Positions 50,208 to 58,946 of a stretch of DNA of 64,000 bases are shown one piece after another. Numbering within the stretch: the stretch's first letter is position 1; every line of letters begins with the position of its first letter. A program made the position numbers and the translations under genes. This stretch comes from Saccharothrix sp. ALI-22-I (lineage in GTDB: Bacteria; Actinomycetota; Actinomycetes; Mycobacteriales; Pseudonocardiaceae), in contig NZ_MTQP01000069.1 in the NCBI RefSeq assembly GCF_001984175.1, positions 744,001 to 808,000 on the forward strand, written 5' to 3'. The notes under the pieces were generated by a model. That model did not search any database and had not been told where the DNA came from. It saw only the letters and a program-made list of their open reading frames with translations.

Positions 50208-51596
50208 ATGGACCGGATGAGCGCGATGGACGCGGGTTTCTTCTTCATCGAGGACGAGAACGTGCCCATGCACGTCGGCTCGGTCCTGGTTTTCGAAGGT
50301 CCGGCCCCGTCGTACGGCGACGTGGTCCGGCTGTTCGCGGCCAAGCTGGGCAACGTGCCCCGGTACCGGCAGCGGGTGAAAGCGCTCCCACTGCACGTCG
50401 GCCGCCCGGTGTGGGTGGACGACGAGCACTTCCAGATCCTCTACCACGTCCGGCACACGGCGGTGCCGGCGCCGGGCGCGGACGACCAGCTCCGCAACCT
50501 CGCCGGACGGTTGTTCGCGCAGCGCCTGGACCTGGCCAAGCCGCTGTGGGAGGTGTGGTTGGTCGAGGGGCTGGAGGGCGGCCGGTGGGCGATCATCTCC
50601 AAGGTCCACCACTGCCTGATCGACGGTGTCGCGGGCACCGACCTGATGCAGGTGTTGCTGGACTGGCGCGAGGAGGCACCGCTGCCCGAGCCGGTGCAGT
50701 GGAAGCCCGCGTCCAGTCCTTCGACGTTGGACCTCGTCGTGGACGGGGTGCGGGACGCGGTGTTGACGCCGGTCAAGCACTTGGCCGCGTTCCCGGCGTT
50801 GGCCAAGCGGTTGCGCAGCGGTTCGGAGGTGCTGGACATCGGCCGTGCCGTGCTGGAGAGCCTGCCGACCACGGCTCGACGGCTCACCACCAGCACCCCG
50901 AAGACGTTGAACGGCCCGATCGGACCGCACCGGCGCTGGGTGTGGGCGAAGGCGAACCTGGCCGAGATCAAGGCGGTCCGCAAGGTCACCGGTGGCACGG
51001 TGAACGACGTCATCCTGACCGCCGTGACGAACGGGTTCCGCGACCTGCTCGCCAAACGGGACGAGCTGGCGGACGGTCAGGTGGTGCGCAGCATGGTGCC
51101 GGTGTCGATGCGGTCGTCCGCCGAGCGCGGGGTGCTGAACAACCGGGTCAGCGCGGTGCTGGTGAACCTGCCCGTCAGCGAGCCGGACCCGTTGGCGCGC
51201 CTGGCATCGATCCGCGAGCAGATGGACGACCTGAAGAGCAGCCGCCAGGCAGCGGGCGCGGACGTGCTCACCAACCTGTCCAACTTCGCCGCCCCCACCC
51301 TGCTGGCACTGGGTTCGCGCACCGCCATGCGTTTCCCGCAGCAGCTGTTGCAGACGGTCACGACGAACGTCCCCGGCCCCCGCATCCCGTTGTACATGCT
51401 CGGCAGGCGTCTGTCGGAGATCTACCCGTACGTGCCCATCGCCAGCACCATGCGAATCAGCGTCGGGATCTTCTCCTACCTCGACCAGATCACCTTCGGC
51501 ATCAACGCGGACTTCGACGGCGTGCCGGACGTGCAAGTGCTGGCCGACGGCATCCGCGCAGGCTTCGACGACCTCGTCACCGCGACCGCGAGCTGA
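50208..51596 (+). CDS. Wax ester synthase/diacylglycerol acyltransferase (WS/DGAT)
   Basis: 462 residues from ATG 50208 (ATG 50217 also possible). The start MSAMDAGFFFIEDENVPMHV is the family opening; the catalytic HHxxxDG motif is VHHCLIDGVAG (about 139-149). NDVILTAVTNGFRDLL and the C-terminal TNVPGPRIPLYMLG (about 395-408) are the other conserved blocks. It makes triacylglycerol or wax esters from acyl-CoA at the inner membrane. Full length. Its 3' end overlaps the next convergent gene by 20 nt. Confidence 0.93.
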   Translation: MDRMSAMDAGFFFIEDENVPMHVGSVLVFEGPAPSYGDVVRLFAAKLGNVPRYRQRVKALPLHVGRPVWVDDEHFQILYHVRHTAVPAPGADDQLRNLAGRLFAQRLDLAKPLWEVWLVEGLEGGRWAIISKVHHCLIDGVAGTDLMQVLLDWREEAPLPEPVQWKPASSPSTLDLVVDGVRDAVLTPVKHLAAFPALAKRLRSGSEVLDIGRAVLESLPTTARRLTTSTPKTLNGPIGPHRRWVWAKANLAEIKAVRKVTGGTVNDVILTAVTNGFRDLLAKRDELADGQVVRSMVPVSMRSSAERGVLNNRVSAVLVNLPVSEPDPLARLASIREQMDDLKSSRQAAGADVLTNLSNFAAPTLLALGSRTAMRFPQQLLQTVTTNVPGPRIPLYMLGRRLSEIYPYVPIASTMRISVGIFSYLDQITFGINADFDGVPDVQVLADGIRAGFDDLVTATAS

Positions 51597-51798
51597 CCTT
51601 GTCCGCCGCCACCGCCCCCGCCAACTCGACCGCCTCCGCCGCCGCCTCACCGATCTTGGTCAACGCCCGTGGATCGACGTACAACTCCACGTCCTGACCG
51701 ATCTTGAACACCACCGCACCCCCACCCGGTTCGACTTCGTAGTTGATCCACACATCACTGGGAATCTGCGCCCACAACTGCACCCGAGCCCGACCCAT
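51577..51798 (-). CDS. Small hypothetical protein next to an XRE-DUF397 pair
   Basis: 73 residues from ATG 51798 (GGGGGAGGCGG upstream). VQLWAQIPSDVWINYEVEPG and AVVFKIGQDVELYVDPRALT look like a small beta-rich domain; the C-terminus is an Ala/Glu helix. It is divergent from the HTH regulator, across a region with two palindromes, and may be controlled by it. No family recognised. Confidence 0.65.
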   Translation of the reverse strand: MGRARVQLWAQIPSDVWINYEVEPGGGAVVFKIGQDVELYVDPRALTKIGEAAAEAVELAGAVAADKVSSRSR

Positions 51799-51843
51799 TT
51801 CCGCCTCCCCCTTCCCGCCTCTGTTACGATCGTGCCCAAGGTC

Positions 51844-51877
51844 GCTAATATTAGCAAGTAGCACAACCTGATCAGGT
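51844..51877. promoter_or_regulatory. Two perfect palindromes before the XRE regulator
   Basis: GCTAATATTAGC (51844-51855) and ACCTGATCAGGT (51866-51877). The first contains TAATAT, a usable -10 box in both directions; the second merges with the Shine-Dalgarno-like AGGTGAAAG before ATG 51886. Both are good candidate operators for autoregulation in the 87-bp divergent gap. Confidence 0.55.
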
Positions 51878-51885
51878 GAAAGATC

Positions 51886-52746
51886 ATGTCGATGTCAACC
51901 TCAGTAGCAGGCTGGGAGCTTGGCCTCCGACTGCGCGAGCGCCGCGAACTCATGGACATCACCGCCGTGTCCGCCGGGAAGGCGATCGGCACCAGCCAGT
52001 CGTACATCTCCGGCATCGAGAGCGGAAAGCTCAAGATCAACGCACGCAAACTCGCCGAACTGGCCGCAGTCCTGGAGTTCGACGAGGCGGAAGTCGAGGA
52101 ACTGCAAGAACTTCGCGAGGCGGCGGGCAAGCGGGCTTGGTGGAGCGCGTACTCCGCCATGTTCAGCGCCGAGGTGTCCAGGTACTTCGGTTTCGAGGCC
52201 GGCGCCGAGAGCATTCGCGCCTACAGCGCGGGCATGATCACCAGCCTGCTCCAGACCGAGGACTACGCCATGGCGATCATGAACGGTGGTGCGCCGAGCA
52301 TCCGGCTGGCGGAAGCGAACCGCCGCGTCGAAGTGAGGATGAAGCGGCAACAGCGACTCGAAGGCGACGATCCGGTCCGGCTCACCACGGTGATCACCGA
52401 ATCAGGACTGCGCCAGATGGTCGGCGGCCGCACGGTGATGGCGGCACAGCTCAAACACCTGGTCGCGAAGATCAACCAACATCCGGACACGATCGAGGTA
52501 CGGATCGTGCCGTTCAGCGCCGACTACCACAACGCCATCGGCGGATCGACCTTCTACATCCTCGGCTTCGCCAGCAGCAGGCTGCCCGACTTGGTGTGGC
52601 AGGAGACCGTGTCGACCACCGATCTGATCGATCAGCCGATGCGCATCCGCGAGTACAGTCTGGCCCACAGCCAGGCAATGGATTACGCGCTCGACCGGAC
52701 CGAATCGCTCGGCCTGATCGAGCAGATCGGTAAGGAGTTCGCGTGA
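51886..52746 (+). CDS. XRE-family regulator with DUF5753 domain
   Basis: 286 residues. HTH at about 12-65 (LGLRLRERRELMDITAVSAG, IGTSQSYISGIESGKLKI). DUF5753 follows from about 95 (YFGFEAGAESIRAYSAGMIT, SLLQTEDYAMAIM, VVITESGLRQMVGG-like, STFYILGFASSRLPDLVW). It overlaps the DUF397 gene by 4 nt. Such pairs are very numerous in actinomycetes; BldB/WhiJ-type pairs act in development, and some behave like toxin-antitoxin modules. Target genes unknown. Confidence 0.92.
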   Translation: MSMSTSVAGWELGLRLRERRELMDITAVSAGKAIGTSQSYISGIESGKLKINARKLAELAAVLEFDEAEVEELQELREAAGKRAWWSAYSAMFSAEVSRYFGFEAGAESIRAYSAGMITSLLQTEDYAMAIMNGGAPSIRLAEANRRVEVRMKRQQRLEGDDPVRLTTVITESGLRQMVGGRTVMAAQLKHLVAKINQHPDTIEVRIVPFSADYHNAIGGSTFYILGFASSRLPDLVWQETVSTTDLIDQPMRIREYSLAHSQAMDYALDRTESLGLIEQIGKEFA

Positions 52747-52919
52747 ACGACCCGATCAACCGCACCGGCTGGTTCAAGTCGAGTCGTAGCGCCGAAAACC
52801 CGGCCTGCGTGGAGATCCGATTCACCACCGACGCGACCGACGTGCGTGACTCGAAGAACCCGGCCGGGCCGATGCTGTCGTTCCCGCGTGCCGCTTGGGC
52901 GAAGTTCCTGCGTCGCTAG
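52743..52919 (+). CDS. DUF397 small protein
   Basis: 58 residues from GTG 52743 (GTGA overlap with the regulator). The DUF397 pattern is clear: GWFKSSRSAENPACVEIRF, then VRDSKNPAGPMLSFPRAAW and a terminal FLRR. DUF397 proteins are partners of the adjacent XRE-DUF5753 regulators. Its TAG shares CTAG with the stop of the convergent hydrolase gene. Confidence 0.92.
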   Translation: MNDPINRTGWFKSSRSAENPACVEIRFTTDATDVRDSKNPAGPMLSFPRAAWAKFLRR

Positions 52920-53800
52920 GCGAGCCAGGCCTTGATCCGCTCGGCCACCAGCTCCGGCACTTCCAGCTGCGGGACATGGCCGACGCCTTCGAGGACGTCG
53001 AACCGCCAGGACGGGTTGCGGCGGGCGACTTCTCGGGCCGATGCGACCGGCACCAGGCGGTCCTGGGCGCCCGACATCAGGTAGACCGGCACGCGCACCC
53101 TGCTCATCGCGGCGTAGTACCGGCGCTTGGTCGCGCCCGTCCAGACCACCGAACGGGCAGCGGCGAGGAAGGCCTCGTCCAGGCCCGGCACCTCGGCGCG
53201 CTGCTCCAGCAGCGACATCGACGCCAGGATCATCTCCTCCGGCACCAGCTCCGGGTTGACGCACACCAGGTTCAGCACCCGTTTCACCTGCCGGCGCGGC
53301 GGGACCCCCACACGTGACTTCGTCAGGAACCACTGGCCCAGGCCCGGCACCGCGTACATCGCGAACGCCGCCGTCACCTGCGGGTCGAGGCGGACACCCA
53401 AGGGCAGCGGCACGGCCGGGTCCAGCAGTGCCAGCGCGGTGACCGACGCGGGACGGCGGGCGGCGTGCAGGATCGCGATCATCCCGCCCATCGAGTTGCC
53501 GATCAGCACCGCCGGCTCACCGACCACCTCGGCGAGGAACCGTTCGAGCAGCCGCGCGTTGGCGGGCACCGTCGTGGAGCGCCCCTCCGGATGGGTGAGA
53601 CCGAACCCGGCGAGGTCGACGGCCAGCACCCGGTGCCGGTCGACCAGGTGCGGCGCGAGCAGGCACCAGTTCAGGTGCGATCCGCCCAAACCGTGCACCA
53701 GCACCACCGGCGGCCCGTCACCGCCGAAGTCGACGTAGTGCACCGGACCGTCCAGATCGACGTACCGGCTGGTCCCGCCCCAGTGGTCGAGTGTGGTCAT
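52916..53800 (-). CDS. Alpha/beta hydrolase
   Basis: 294 residues, 885 nt from the start codon at 53800. VVLVHGLGGSHLNWCLLAPH (about 31-50) is the oxyanion region and LIGNSMGGMIAILHAA (about 96-111) the nucleophile elbow (Ser in GNSMGG). PVYLMSGAQDRLVPV gives the acid and LEGVGHVPQLEVPEL the His. Similar to haloalkane-dehalogenase/lipolytic hydrolases without a clear substrate. Stops are shared (CTAG) with DUF397; the next gene, a patatin, ends 5 bp upstream of its start and may be co-transcribed. Confidence 0.87.
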   Translation of the reverse strand: MTTLDHWGGTSRYVDLDGPVHYVDFGGDGPPVVLVHGLGGSHLNWCLLAPHLVDRHRVLAVDLAGFGLTHPEGRSTTVPANARLLERFLAEVVGEPAVLIGNSMGGMIAILHAARRPASVTALALLDPAVPLPLGVRLDPQVTAAFAMYAVPGLGQWFLTKSRVGVPPRRQVKRVLNLVCVNPELVPEEMILASMSLLEQRAEVPGLDEAFLAAARSVVWTGATKRRYYAAMSRVRVPVYLMSGAQDRLVPVASAREVARRNPSWRFDVLEGVGHVPQLEVPELVAERIKAWLA

Positions 53801-53805
53801 ACCGG

Positions 53806-54732
53806 TCAGTATGTCCCGGACGGGTGGCCGTACAGACCGGGACCCTTGACCTCGACGCCCGCGAGGAACGCCTTCGAGGCCTCGTAGGACGCCGCGATCA
53901 GCTGGGCGGTGTGCCCGAAATCGAGCGGTGTCACCGGCTGCACGGGTGGTCCGGGCAGGTAGACGATCGGCACGTCCACCGACGCCAACTCAGCCTCCAG
54001 CACCGCCTGGTTGCGAGTGCCCAACGTCGCCCAGAACAGCAGCGTCTCGGCCAACGTCGCCGGCACGGTCGGCAGGTGCCCGGGGAACGCGCAGTCCAGC
54101 ACGACCAGCGATTTCGCCCCCATGGCGAGCGCCTGGCGGATCGGCACGTTCGCCAGCACGCCGCCGTCGTAGAGCACCCGCCCCTCCCGCCGCACCGCCG
54201 GGTAGATACCGGGAATCGCACTGCTCGCCAGCACCGCCGACACCAGATCACCCGAGGTCAACGTGACGGCGGTGCCGGTCACCGAGTCCACCGCCACCGC
54301 GCCGAACGGCAGGGTCAGCTCGGCGAAGTCCCGCACGCCACCCAGCCCGAACCCCAACACCTCACCCAGCCCGGTGTTGGGGAACAGGTGCGTCTTGTGC
54401 TGCCGCAACGTCCGGGCCTGCGCGAGCAGACCGCCGGGGAAGACGCGGGCCCTGGTCATGTGCTGCCAGATCGCGGCGAGCCGTTCGAACGCACCGGCCG
54501 GGTCCAACGCGAGCAACGACCCGTTGACCGACCCGACCGATGTGCCCACGACAAGATCCGGCACGACACCGCCCTCGGCCAGGGCACGCAACATGCCGAC
54601 CTGGCCGGCGCCCAGGCTGCCACCACCACCGAGCACGAACCCGACGGGTCCGGGAAGGTCCACCACGGCCCGGATCGTCTCACCCGACCGGACGCACCGC
54701 CCGGGCGGCCGGCGTGCCGCGCACAAGGTCAT
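53806..54732 (-). CDS. Patatin-like phospholipase
   Basis: 308 residues from ATG 54732; GTG 54663 would remove 23 poorly conserved residues and may be the true start. GFVLGGGGSLGAGQVGMLRA (about 32-51) is the oxyanion Gly-rich loop; VVGTSVGSVNGSLLA (about 62-76) carries the catalytic Ser in GxSxG; RVLYDGGVLANVPI has the Asp in D-G-G. A Ser-Asp dyad lipid acyl hydrolase, probably acting on phospholipids or acylglycerols at the membrane. Confidence 0.88.
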   Translation of the reverse strand: MTLCAARRPPGRCVRSGETIRAVVDLPGPVGFVLGGGGSLGAGQVGMLRALAEGGVVPDLVVGTSVGSVNGSLLALDPAGAFERLAAIWQHMTRARVFPGGLLAQARTLRQHKTHLFPNTGLGEVLGFGLGGVRDFAELTLPFGAVAVDSVTGTAVTLTSGDLVSAVLASSAIPGIYPAVRREGRVLYDGGVLANVPIRQALAMGAKSLVVLDCAFPGHLPTVPATLAETLLFWATLGTRNQAVLEAELASVDVPIVYLPGPPVQPVTPLDFGHTAQLIAASYEASKAFLAGVEVKGPGLYGHPSGTY

Positions 54733-54767
54733 TTAGAGTCGGGAGGGGATCACAAGGGGGGTAGCGG

Positions 54768-55304
54768 GTGATCGTGTGGATCAACGGCGCGTTCGGCGCC
54801 GGCAAGACGACCCTGGCCGAGGAACTGCACCGCCGGCTGCCGGACGCCCTGCCGTTCGACCCCGAGTACGTCGGCTACCTGCTCCGCAAGTGGGTGCCCC
54901 TGCCGGACAGCGGTGACTTCCAGGACCTGCCGCTGTGGCGCAAGCTCACCGCCGAGTTCGCCATCGGCCTGCACCGCGAGTACGACCACCACGTCATCAC
55001 GCCCATGACCCTGGTCGACACCGGCTACCGGGACGAGGTCTTCAAGTTCCTCGCCGAAGCAGACGTCCCCGTCCTGCACGTCTTCCTCGACCTGGCCGCC
55101 GAGGAACTGCGTCACCGCATCAACACCCAGGTCCTCGATGACGACCCGCAGGTCGACGCCAACGCCCGAGCCTTCCGCCTCCGCAACGTCGACCGCTGCG
55201 TGGCCGCGCGAGCCACCCTGCCCCCGGACACCCTCGTCCTCAGGTCGGACCAGCACACCCCCGCCCAACTGGCGGACCAAGTCCTGGCCGCCCTCCCCGG
55301 CTGA
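54768..55304 (+). CDS. P-loop kinase-like protein, TmrB type
   Basis: 178 residues from GTG 54768 (AAGGGGG upstream). Walker A INGAFGAGKTTLAEEL (about 5-20); DPEYVGYLLRKWVPLPDSGD is a TmrB-like substrate segment; VITPMTLVDTGYRDEVF and VLHVFLDLAAEELRHRI follow. TmrB-like proteins protect against tunicamycin, but many homologues have other roles; resistance is not established here. Confidence 0.8.
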   Translation: MIVWINGAFGAGKTTLAEELHRRLPDALPFDPEYVGYLLRKWVPLPDSGDFQDLPLWRKLTAEFAIGLHREYDHHVITPMTLVDTGYRDEVFKFLAEADVPVLHVFLDLAAEELRHRINTQVLDDDPQVDANARAFRLRNVDRCVAARATLPPDTLVLRSDQHTPAQLADQVLAALPG

Positions 55305-55308
55305 CAGC

Positions 55309-55510
55309 TCACACCGACGGCGGTCCGGCAGCGATCCGGTCGCGCACCGCGTCGACCGTGGTGTCCCAGTCCGACTCGATCCACCAGGTAGCGCCCGCGT
55401 CGGCCCACTCCCCCACGCTCGTCGCCACCCCCTCGGCGATCACGTCGTACCCCTCCCACGGCAACCCGAGCGACGTCCGCAGCTCCCGCGCATCAGCCCG
55501 TCGTACACCG
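55309..55510 (-). pseudogene. C-terminal relic of an F420/FMN luciferase-like monooxygenase
   Basis: The frame reads ADARELRTSLGLPWEGYDVI, then AEGVATSVGEWADAGATWWI and ESDWDTTVDAVRDRIAAGPP. The DAGATWWIESDW and RIAAGPP blocks are the usual C-terminus of actinobacterial LLM-class flavin-dependent oxidoreductases, which are about 300 residues. The first two-thirds is missing; a stop of another frame lies immediately upstream (55511). Confidence 0.65.
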
Positions 55511-55880
55511 CTAGCTCTTCCCCTGCCGCCGCACGACGGCCCACTCGGCGGGCGCGGCGGCGTCCACCACGCCATGGGGCACCAACGCCCAATCCACAGT
55601 GGACGAACCAGCCAGCACAGTGATCCGCACCGCCGGCCGCAAGGGCGAACGAGCCCCGACTCCGCGCCTCAACCGGGCCGAGCACCACCCCGTAGTCCTC
55701 GGCGAGCACAGCAACCCGCTCCGCCAACGCGTCCAACTCCGGATCGGACGTCGGCACACCGAACGCCACCACCGCCGCCAACGTCCGCTCCACCGCGTCC
55801 GGATCGTCCAGGAAATGCTCCACAGCAGACACAGCGACCGCTCGTTCCGCCTGCAACACAGCGAGGTCCAACGCAGGCAC
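55511..55880 (-). pseudogene. Probable frameshifted small gene
   Basis: From ATG 55880 one frame gives MPALDLAVLQAERAVAVSAV to about 55640 (VLAEDYGVVLGPVEARSRG) with normal codon use. After that, good codon use moves to another frame (VRITVLAGSSTVDWALVPHG, DAAAPAEWAVVRRQGKS) ending at TAG 55513-55511. The unshifted frame turns Arg/Cys-rich. One frameshift near 55640 explains both. Family not recognised. A sequencing error is possible. Confidence 0.5.
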
Positions 55881-55945
55881 ACCGGCCGTAGCCGACGCGG
55901 GCGCGGCCGGAGCTTTGCGCCATCACGATCGAACGGGGGACACCG

Positions 55946-56440
55946 ATGTACCAGACACCACCGCAGTACTCGCCGGTCATGCCCTACGAGACGCCGCGAC
56001 CCCCTCGGCACCGGCTCCCGCTGTTCCTGCTGCCGCCGGTGCTGTTCGGCGTGCTGTTCTTCGGCGGGTCCTACCTGCTGACGCCGGAGCCGGACGTCGA
56101 GATGCAGTCGGGTTTCGCCGCGCCGCCCAGCGCGACCGCCGTGGAGGCCGGGGTGAACCCCGGTTCGCCCGAGCGGATCGGGTTGCGGCAGGCACCGGGC
56201 GCCGCCCCGGGCAGCGTGCTGGTCCGCGTCGCGGCCGACGGTCGGGAGGTCCCGGTGGGCGCCACCTCGTTCCACGGCGCGCGGCTGGCCGCGGTGGAGG
56301 TCGGGTCCCGGGTCGATCGCGCCCTCGTCGGCCCAGACGGCACCACGGCGGTGGCCGTGGGCGACTTGTTCGCCACGGCCCGCAGCGACGGCCGGGTCAT
56401 CCCCCTCGACGTAGGCGAGACCGACTTCTTCGGCTCGTGA
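55946..56440 (+). CDS. Single-pass membrane protein of unknown function
   Basis: 164 residues. A short Pro-rich N-terminus, one hydrophobic helix LPLFLLPPVLFGVLFFGGSY (about 28-47), then about 115 extracellular residues including VLVRVAADGREVPVGATSFH, RVDRALVGPDGTTAVAVGDL and FATARSDGRVIPLDVGETDF, which look like a small beta domain. No catalytic motif. Possibly a secreted-domain anchor. Standing alone between decayed sequence and tex. Confidence 0.6.
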   Translation: MYQTPPQYSPVMPYETPRPPRHRLPLFLLPPVLFGVLFFGGSYLLTPEPDVEMQSGFAAPPSATAVEAGVNPGSPERIGLRQAPGAAPGSVLVRVAADGREVPVGATSFHGARLAAVEVGSRVDRALVGPDGTTAVAVGDLFATARSDGRVIPLDVGETDFFGS

Positions 56441-56615
56441 TCCTCCTGGCGGAAAGGACGAACACCCTGATGCCTCAGCGGACGTCACCGAGGCGTCGAG
56501 GTCGCCCGACCCGGACACGGGTTCTCGACAGCGGCGAGCACGAGCGACCCCGGCACCGCCCGACGTCACCGGGGTGCCCGAACGTGGCCGGCCGGGCAGG
56601 GCACAATGGCTCGCT

Positions 56616-58940
56616 GTGACCACAGCCATTCACCAGAGGATCGCCGACGAGCTAGGGGTGCGGGCCGGGCAGGTCAGTGCCGCCGTCGACCTGCTCGACG
56701 GTGGTTCCACCGTTCCCTTCATCGCCCGGTACCGCAAGGAAGCGACCGGCATGCTCGACGACACCCAGCTGCGCACGCTGGAGGAGCGGCTGGGCTACCT
56801 CCGCGAGCTCGAAGAGCGTCGGGCGGCTGTGCTCGACTCCATCCGGTCCCAGGGCAAGCTGGACGAGGCGCTGGAGGCCTCGATCCTGGCCGCCGACTCC
56901 AAGGCCCGGCTGGAAGACCTCTACCTCCCGTACAAGCCGAAGCGGCGGACCAAGGCGCAGATCGCCCGTGAGCAGGGCCTGGAACCGCTGGCCGACGGGC
57001 TGTTGAACGACCCGACGCAGGACCCGCAGGAGGTGGCGAAGGCGTACGTGACCGAGGAGGTCGCGGACGTGGCCGCCGCGTTGCTGGGTGCGCGCGCGAT
57101 CCTGGTCGAGCGGTTCGGCGAGGACGGCGACCTCCTCGGTGACCTGCGGGAACGCATGTGGGGCCAGGGTCGGGTGGTGTCCAAGGTCCGGGAGGGCAAG
57201 GAGGAGGACGGGGCGAAGTTCTCCGACTACTTCGACTTCTCCGAGCCGTTCACCAAGCTGCCCTCGCACCGCATCCTCGCGCTGCTGCGCGGCGAGAAGG
57301 AAGAGGTGCTGGACCTCCAGTTCGACCCGGCCGACGAGGACGAGCCCACCGGCTACGAGGCGCGCATCGCGTCCCGGTTCGGGGTGGACAACCAGGGCCG
57401 TCCGGCCGACCGGTGGCTGGGCGACACCGTGCGCTGGGCGTGGCGGACCCGGATTCTCGTGCACCTGGGCATCGACCTGCGGTCCCGGCTGCGGGCGTTC
57501 GCCGAGGACGAGGCGGTGAAGGTGTTCGCGTCGAACCTGCGGGACCTGCTGCTGGCGGCCCCGGCCGGCACGCGCGCCACCATGGGCCTGGACCCCGGCT
57601 TCCGGACCGGTGTGAAGGTGGCCGTGGTCGACGCGACCGGCAAGGTCGTGGACACCGACGTGATCTACCCGCACGTGCCCGCGAACCGGTGGGACGAGTC
57701 GATCGCCAAGCTGGCCGCGCTGGCCAAGAAGCACGACGTCGACCTGATCTCGATCGGCAACGGCACCGCGTCGCGGGAGACCGACAAGCTCGCCGCCGAC
57801 CTGCTCAAACGGCACCCCGAGCTGAAGTTGACCAAGGCTGTGGTGTCCGAGGCGGGCGCGTCGGTGTACTCGGCGTCGGCGTTCGCGTCGGCCGAGCTGC
57901 CGGGGATGGACGTGTCGCTGCGCGGCGCGGTGTCCATCGCCCGCCGGCTGCAGGACCCGCTGGCCGAGCTGGTGAAGATCGACCCGAAGTCGATCGGCGT
58001 GGGCCAGTACCAGCACGACCTGTCCGAGTCGAAGCTGTCGCGCTCGCTGGACGCGGTGGTCGAGGACTGCGTGAACGCGGTCGGCGTGGACCTGAACACG
58101 GCGTCCGTGCCGCTGTTGACCCGGGTCTCCGGCATCACCGCCGGTCTGGCCGAGAACATCGTGCTGCACCGCGACAGCAACGGCCCGTTCCGCTCGCGCC
58201 GGGCGCTGAAGGACGTGGCGCGGCTGGGTCCGAAGGCGTTCGAGCAGTGCGCGGGCTTCCTGCGCATCCCGAACGGCGACGACCCGCTGGACGCCTCCTC
58301 CGTGCACCCCGAGGCGTACCCGGTGGTGCGTCGGATGCAGGAACGCGCGGGCGGTGAGCAGCTGATCGGCAACACCGCGGTGCTGAAGTCGCTGCGGCCG
58401 CAGGAGTTCGTGGACGACAAGTTCGGCCTGCCGACCGTCACCGACATCCTGCGCGAGCTGGAGAAGCCGGGACGCGACCCGCGGCCGGCGTTCAAGACGG
58501 CGACGTTCGCCGACGGCGTGGAGAAGATCGCCGACCTCAAGCCCGGCATGGTGCTGGAGGGCGTGGTGACCAACGTGGCCGCGTTCGGCGCGTTCGTGGA
58601 CGTCGGCGTGCACCAGGACGGTCTCGTGCACATCTCGGCGCTGTCCAACACCTACGTCAAGGACCCGCGGGACGTGGTGAAGTCCGGTGACGTGGTGCGG
58701 GTGAAGGTGCTGGAGGTCGACATCCCGCGCAAGCGGATCGGGCTGACGCTGCGGCTGGAGGACGAGCCGGGCCGCAAGCCGCCGCGCGAGGAAGGCCAAC
58801 GCGGCGGTCAGCAACGTGGTGGTGGTCAGCGCGGCGGGCAACGCGGCGGGGGCAAGCCCCGTCAGCAGGAGCAGCGCCCGCCGGCGAACGGCGCGATGGC
58901 CGAGGCGCTGCGCCGGGCCGGGCTTGGCGGGGGCAAGTAG
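56616..58940 (+). CDS. tex: Tex-family RNA-binding transcription accessory protein
   Basis: 774 residues from GTG 56616. N-terminal helical part with STVPFIARYRKEATGMLDD, YqgF-like RNase H-fold (AGTRATMGLDPGFRTGVKVA, YPHVPANRWDESI, ISIGNGTASRETDK), helix-hairpin-helix (VNTASVPLLTRVSGI-like), and an S1 domain near 645-715 (PGMVLEGVVTNVAAFGAFVD, VGVHQDGLVHIS). The last 60 residues are Gly/Arg/Gln-rich (RGGQQRGGGQRGGQRGGGKP), an RGG-type tail unusual for Tex. Tex binds RNA and is linked to transcription and RNA turnover. Confidence 0.93.
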   Translation: MTTAIHQRIADELGVRAGQVSAAVDLLDGGSTVPFIARYRKEATGMLDDTQLRTLEERLGYLRELEERRAAVLDSIRSQGKLDEALEASILAADSKARLEDLYLPYKPKRRTKAQIAREQGLEPLADGLLNDPTQDPQEVAKAYVTEEVADVAAALLGARAILVERFGEDGDLLGDLRERMWGQGRVVSKVREGKEEDGAKFSDYFDFSEPFTKLPSHRILALLRGEKEEVLDLQFDPADEDEPTGYEARIASRFGVDNQGRPADRWLGDTVRWAWRTRILVHLGIDLRSRLRAFAEDEAVKVFASNLRDLLLAAPAGTRATMGLDPGFRTGVKVAVVDATGKVVDTDVIYPHVPANRWDESIAKLAALAKKHDVDLISIGNGTASRETDKLAADLLKRHPELKLTKAVVSEAGASVYSASAFASAELPGMDVSLRGAVSIARRLQDPLAELVKIDPKSIGVGQYQHDLSESKLSRSLDAVVEDCVNAVGVDLNTASVPLLTRVSGITAGLAENIVLHRDSNGPFRSRRALKDVARLGPKAFEQCAGFLRIPNGDDPLDASSVHPEAYPVVRRMQERAGGEQLIGNTAVLKSLRPQEFVDDKFGLPTVTDILRELEKPGRDPRPAFKTATFADGVEKIADLKPGMVLEGVVTNVAAFGAFVDVGVHQDGLVHISALSNTYVKDPRDVVKSGDVVRVKVLEVDIPRKRIGLTLRLEDEPGRKPPREEGQRGGQQRGGGQRGGQRGGGKPRQQEQRPPANGAMAEALRRAGLGGGK

Positions 58941-58946
58941 GGGTAC
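58921..58946 (+). promoter_or_regulatory. SigB/SigF-type leaderless promoter of the SDR/oxidoreductase pair
   Basis: GGCT (58921-58924), 16 nt, GGGTAC (58941-58946), 9 nt, ATG 58956. The -35 lies inside the last codons of tex. Same architecture as at 5820, 7166 and 45288. Confidence 0.58.

Noticed and set aside
54768..55304. Tunicamycin resistance determinant
   Set aside because: Only a general TmrB-like similarity is visible; the context gives no support.
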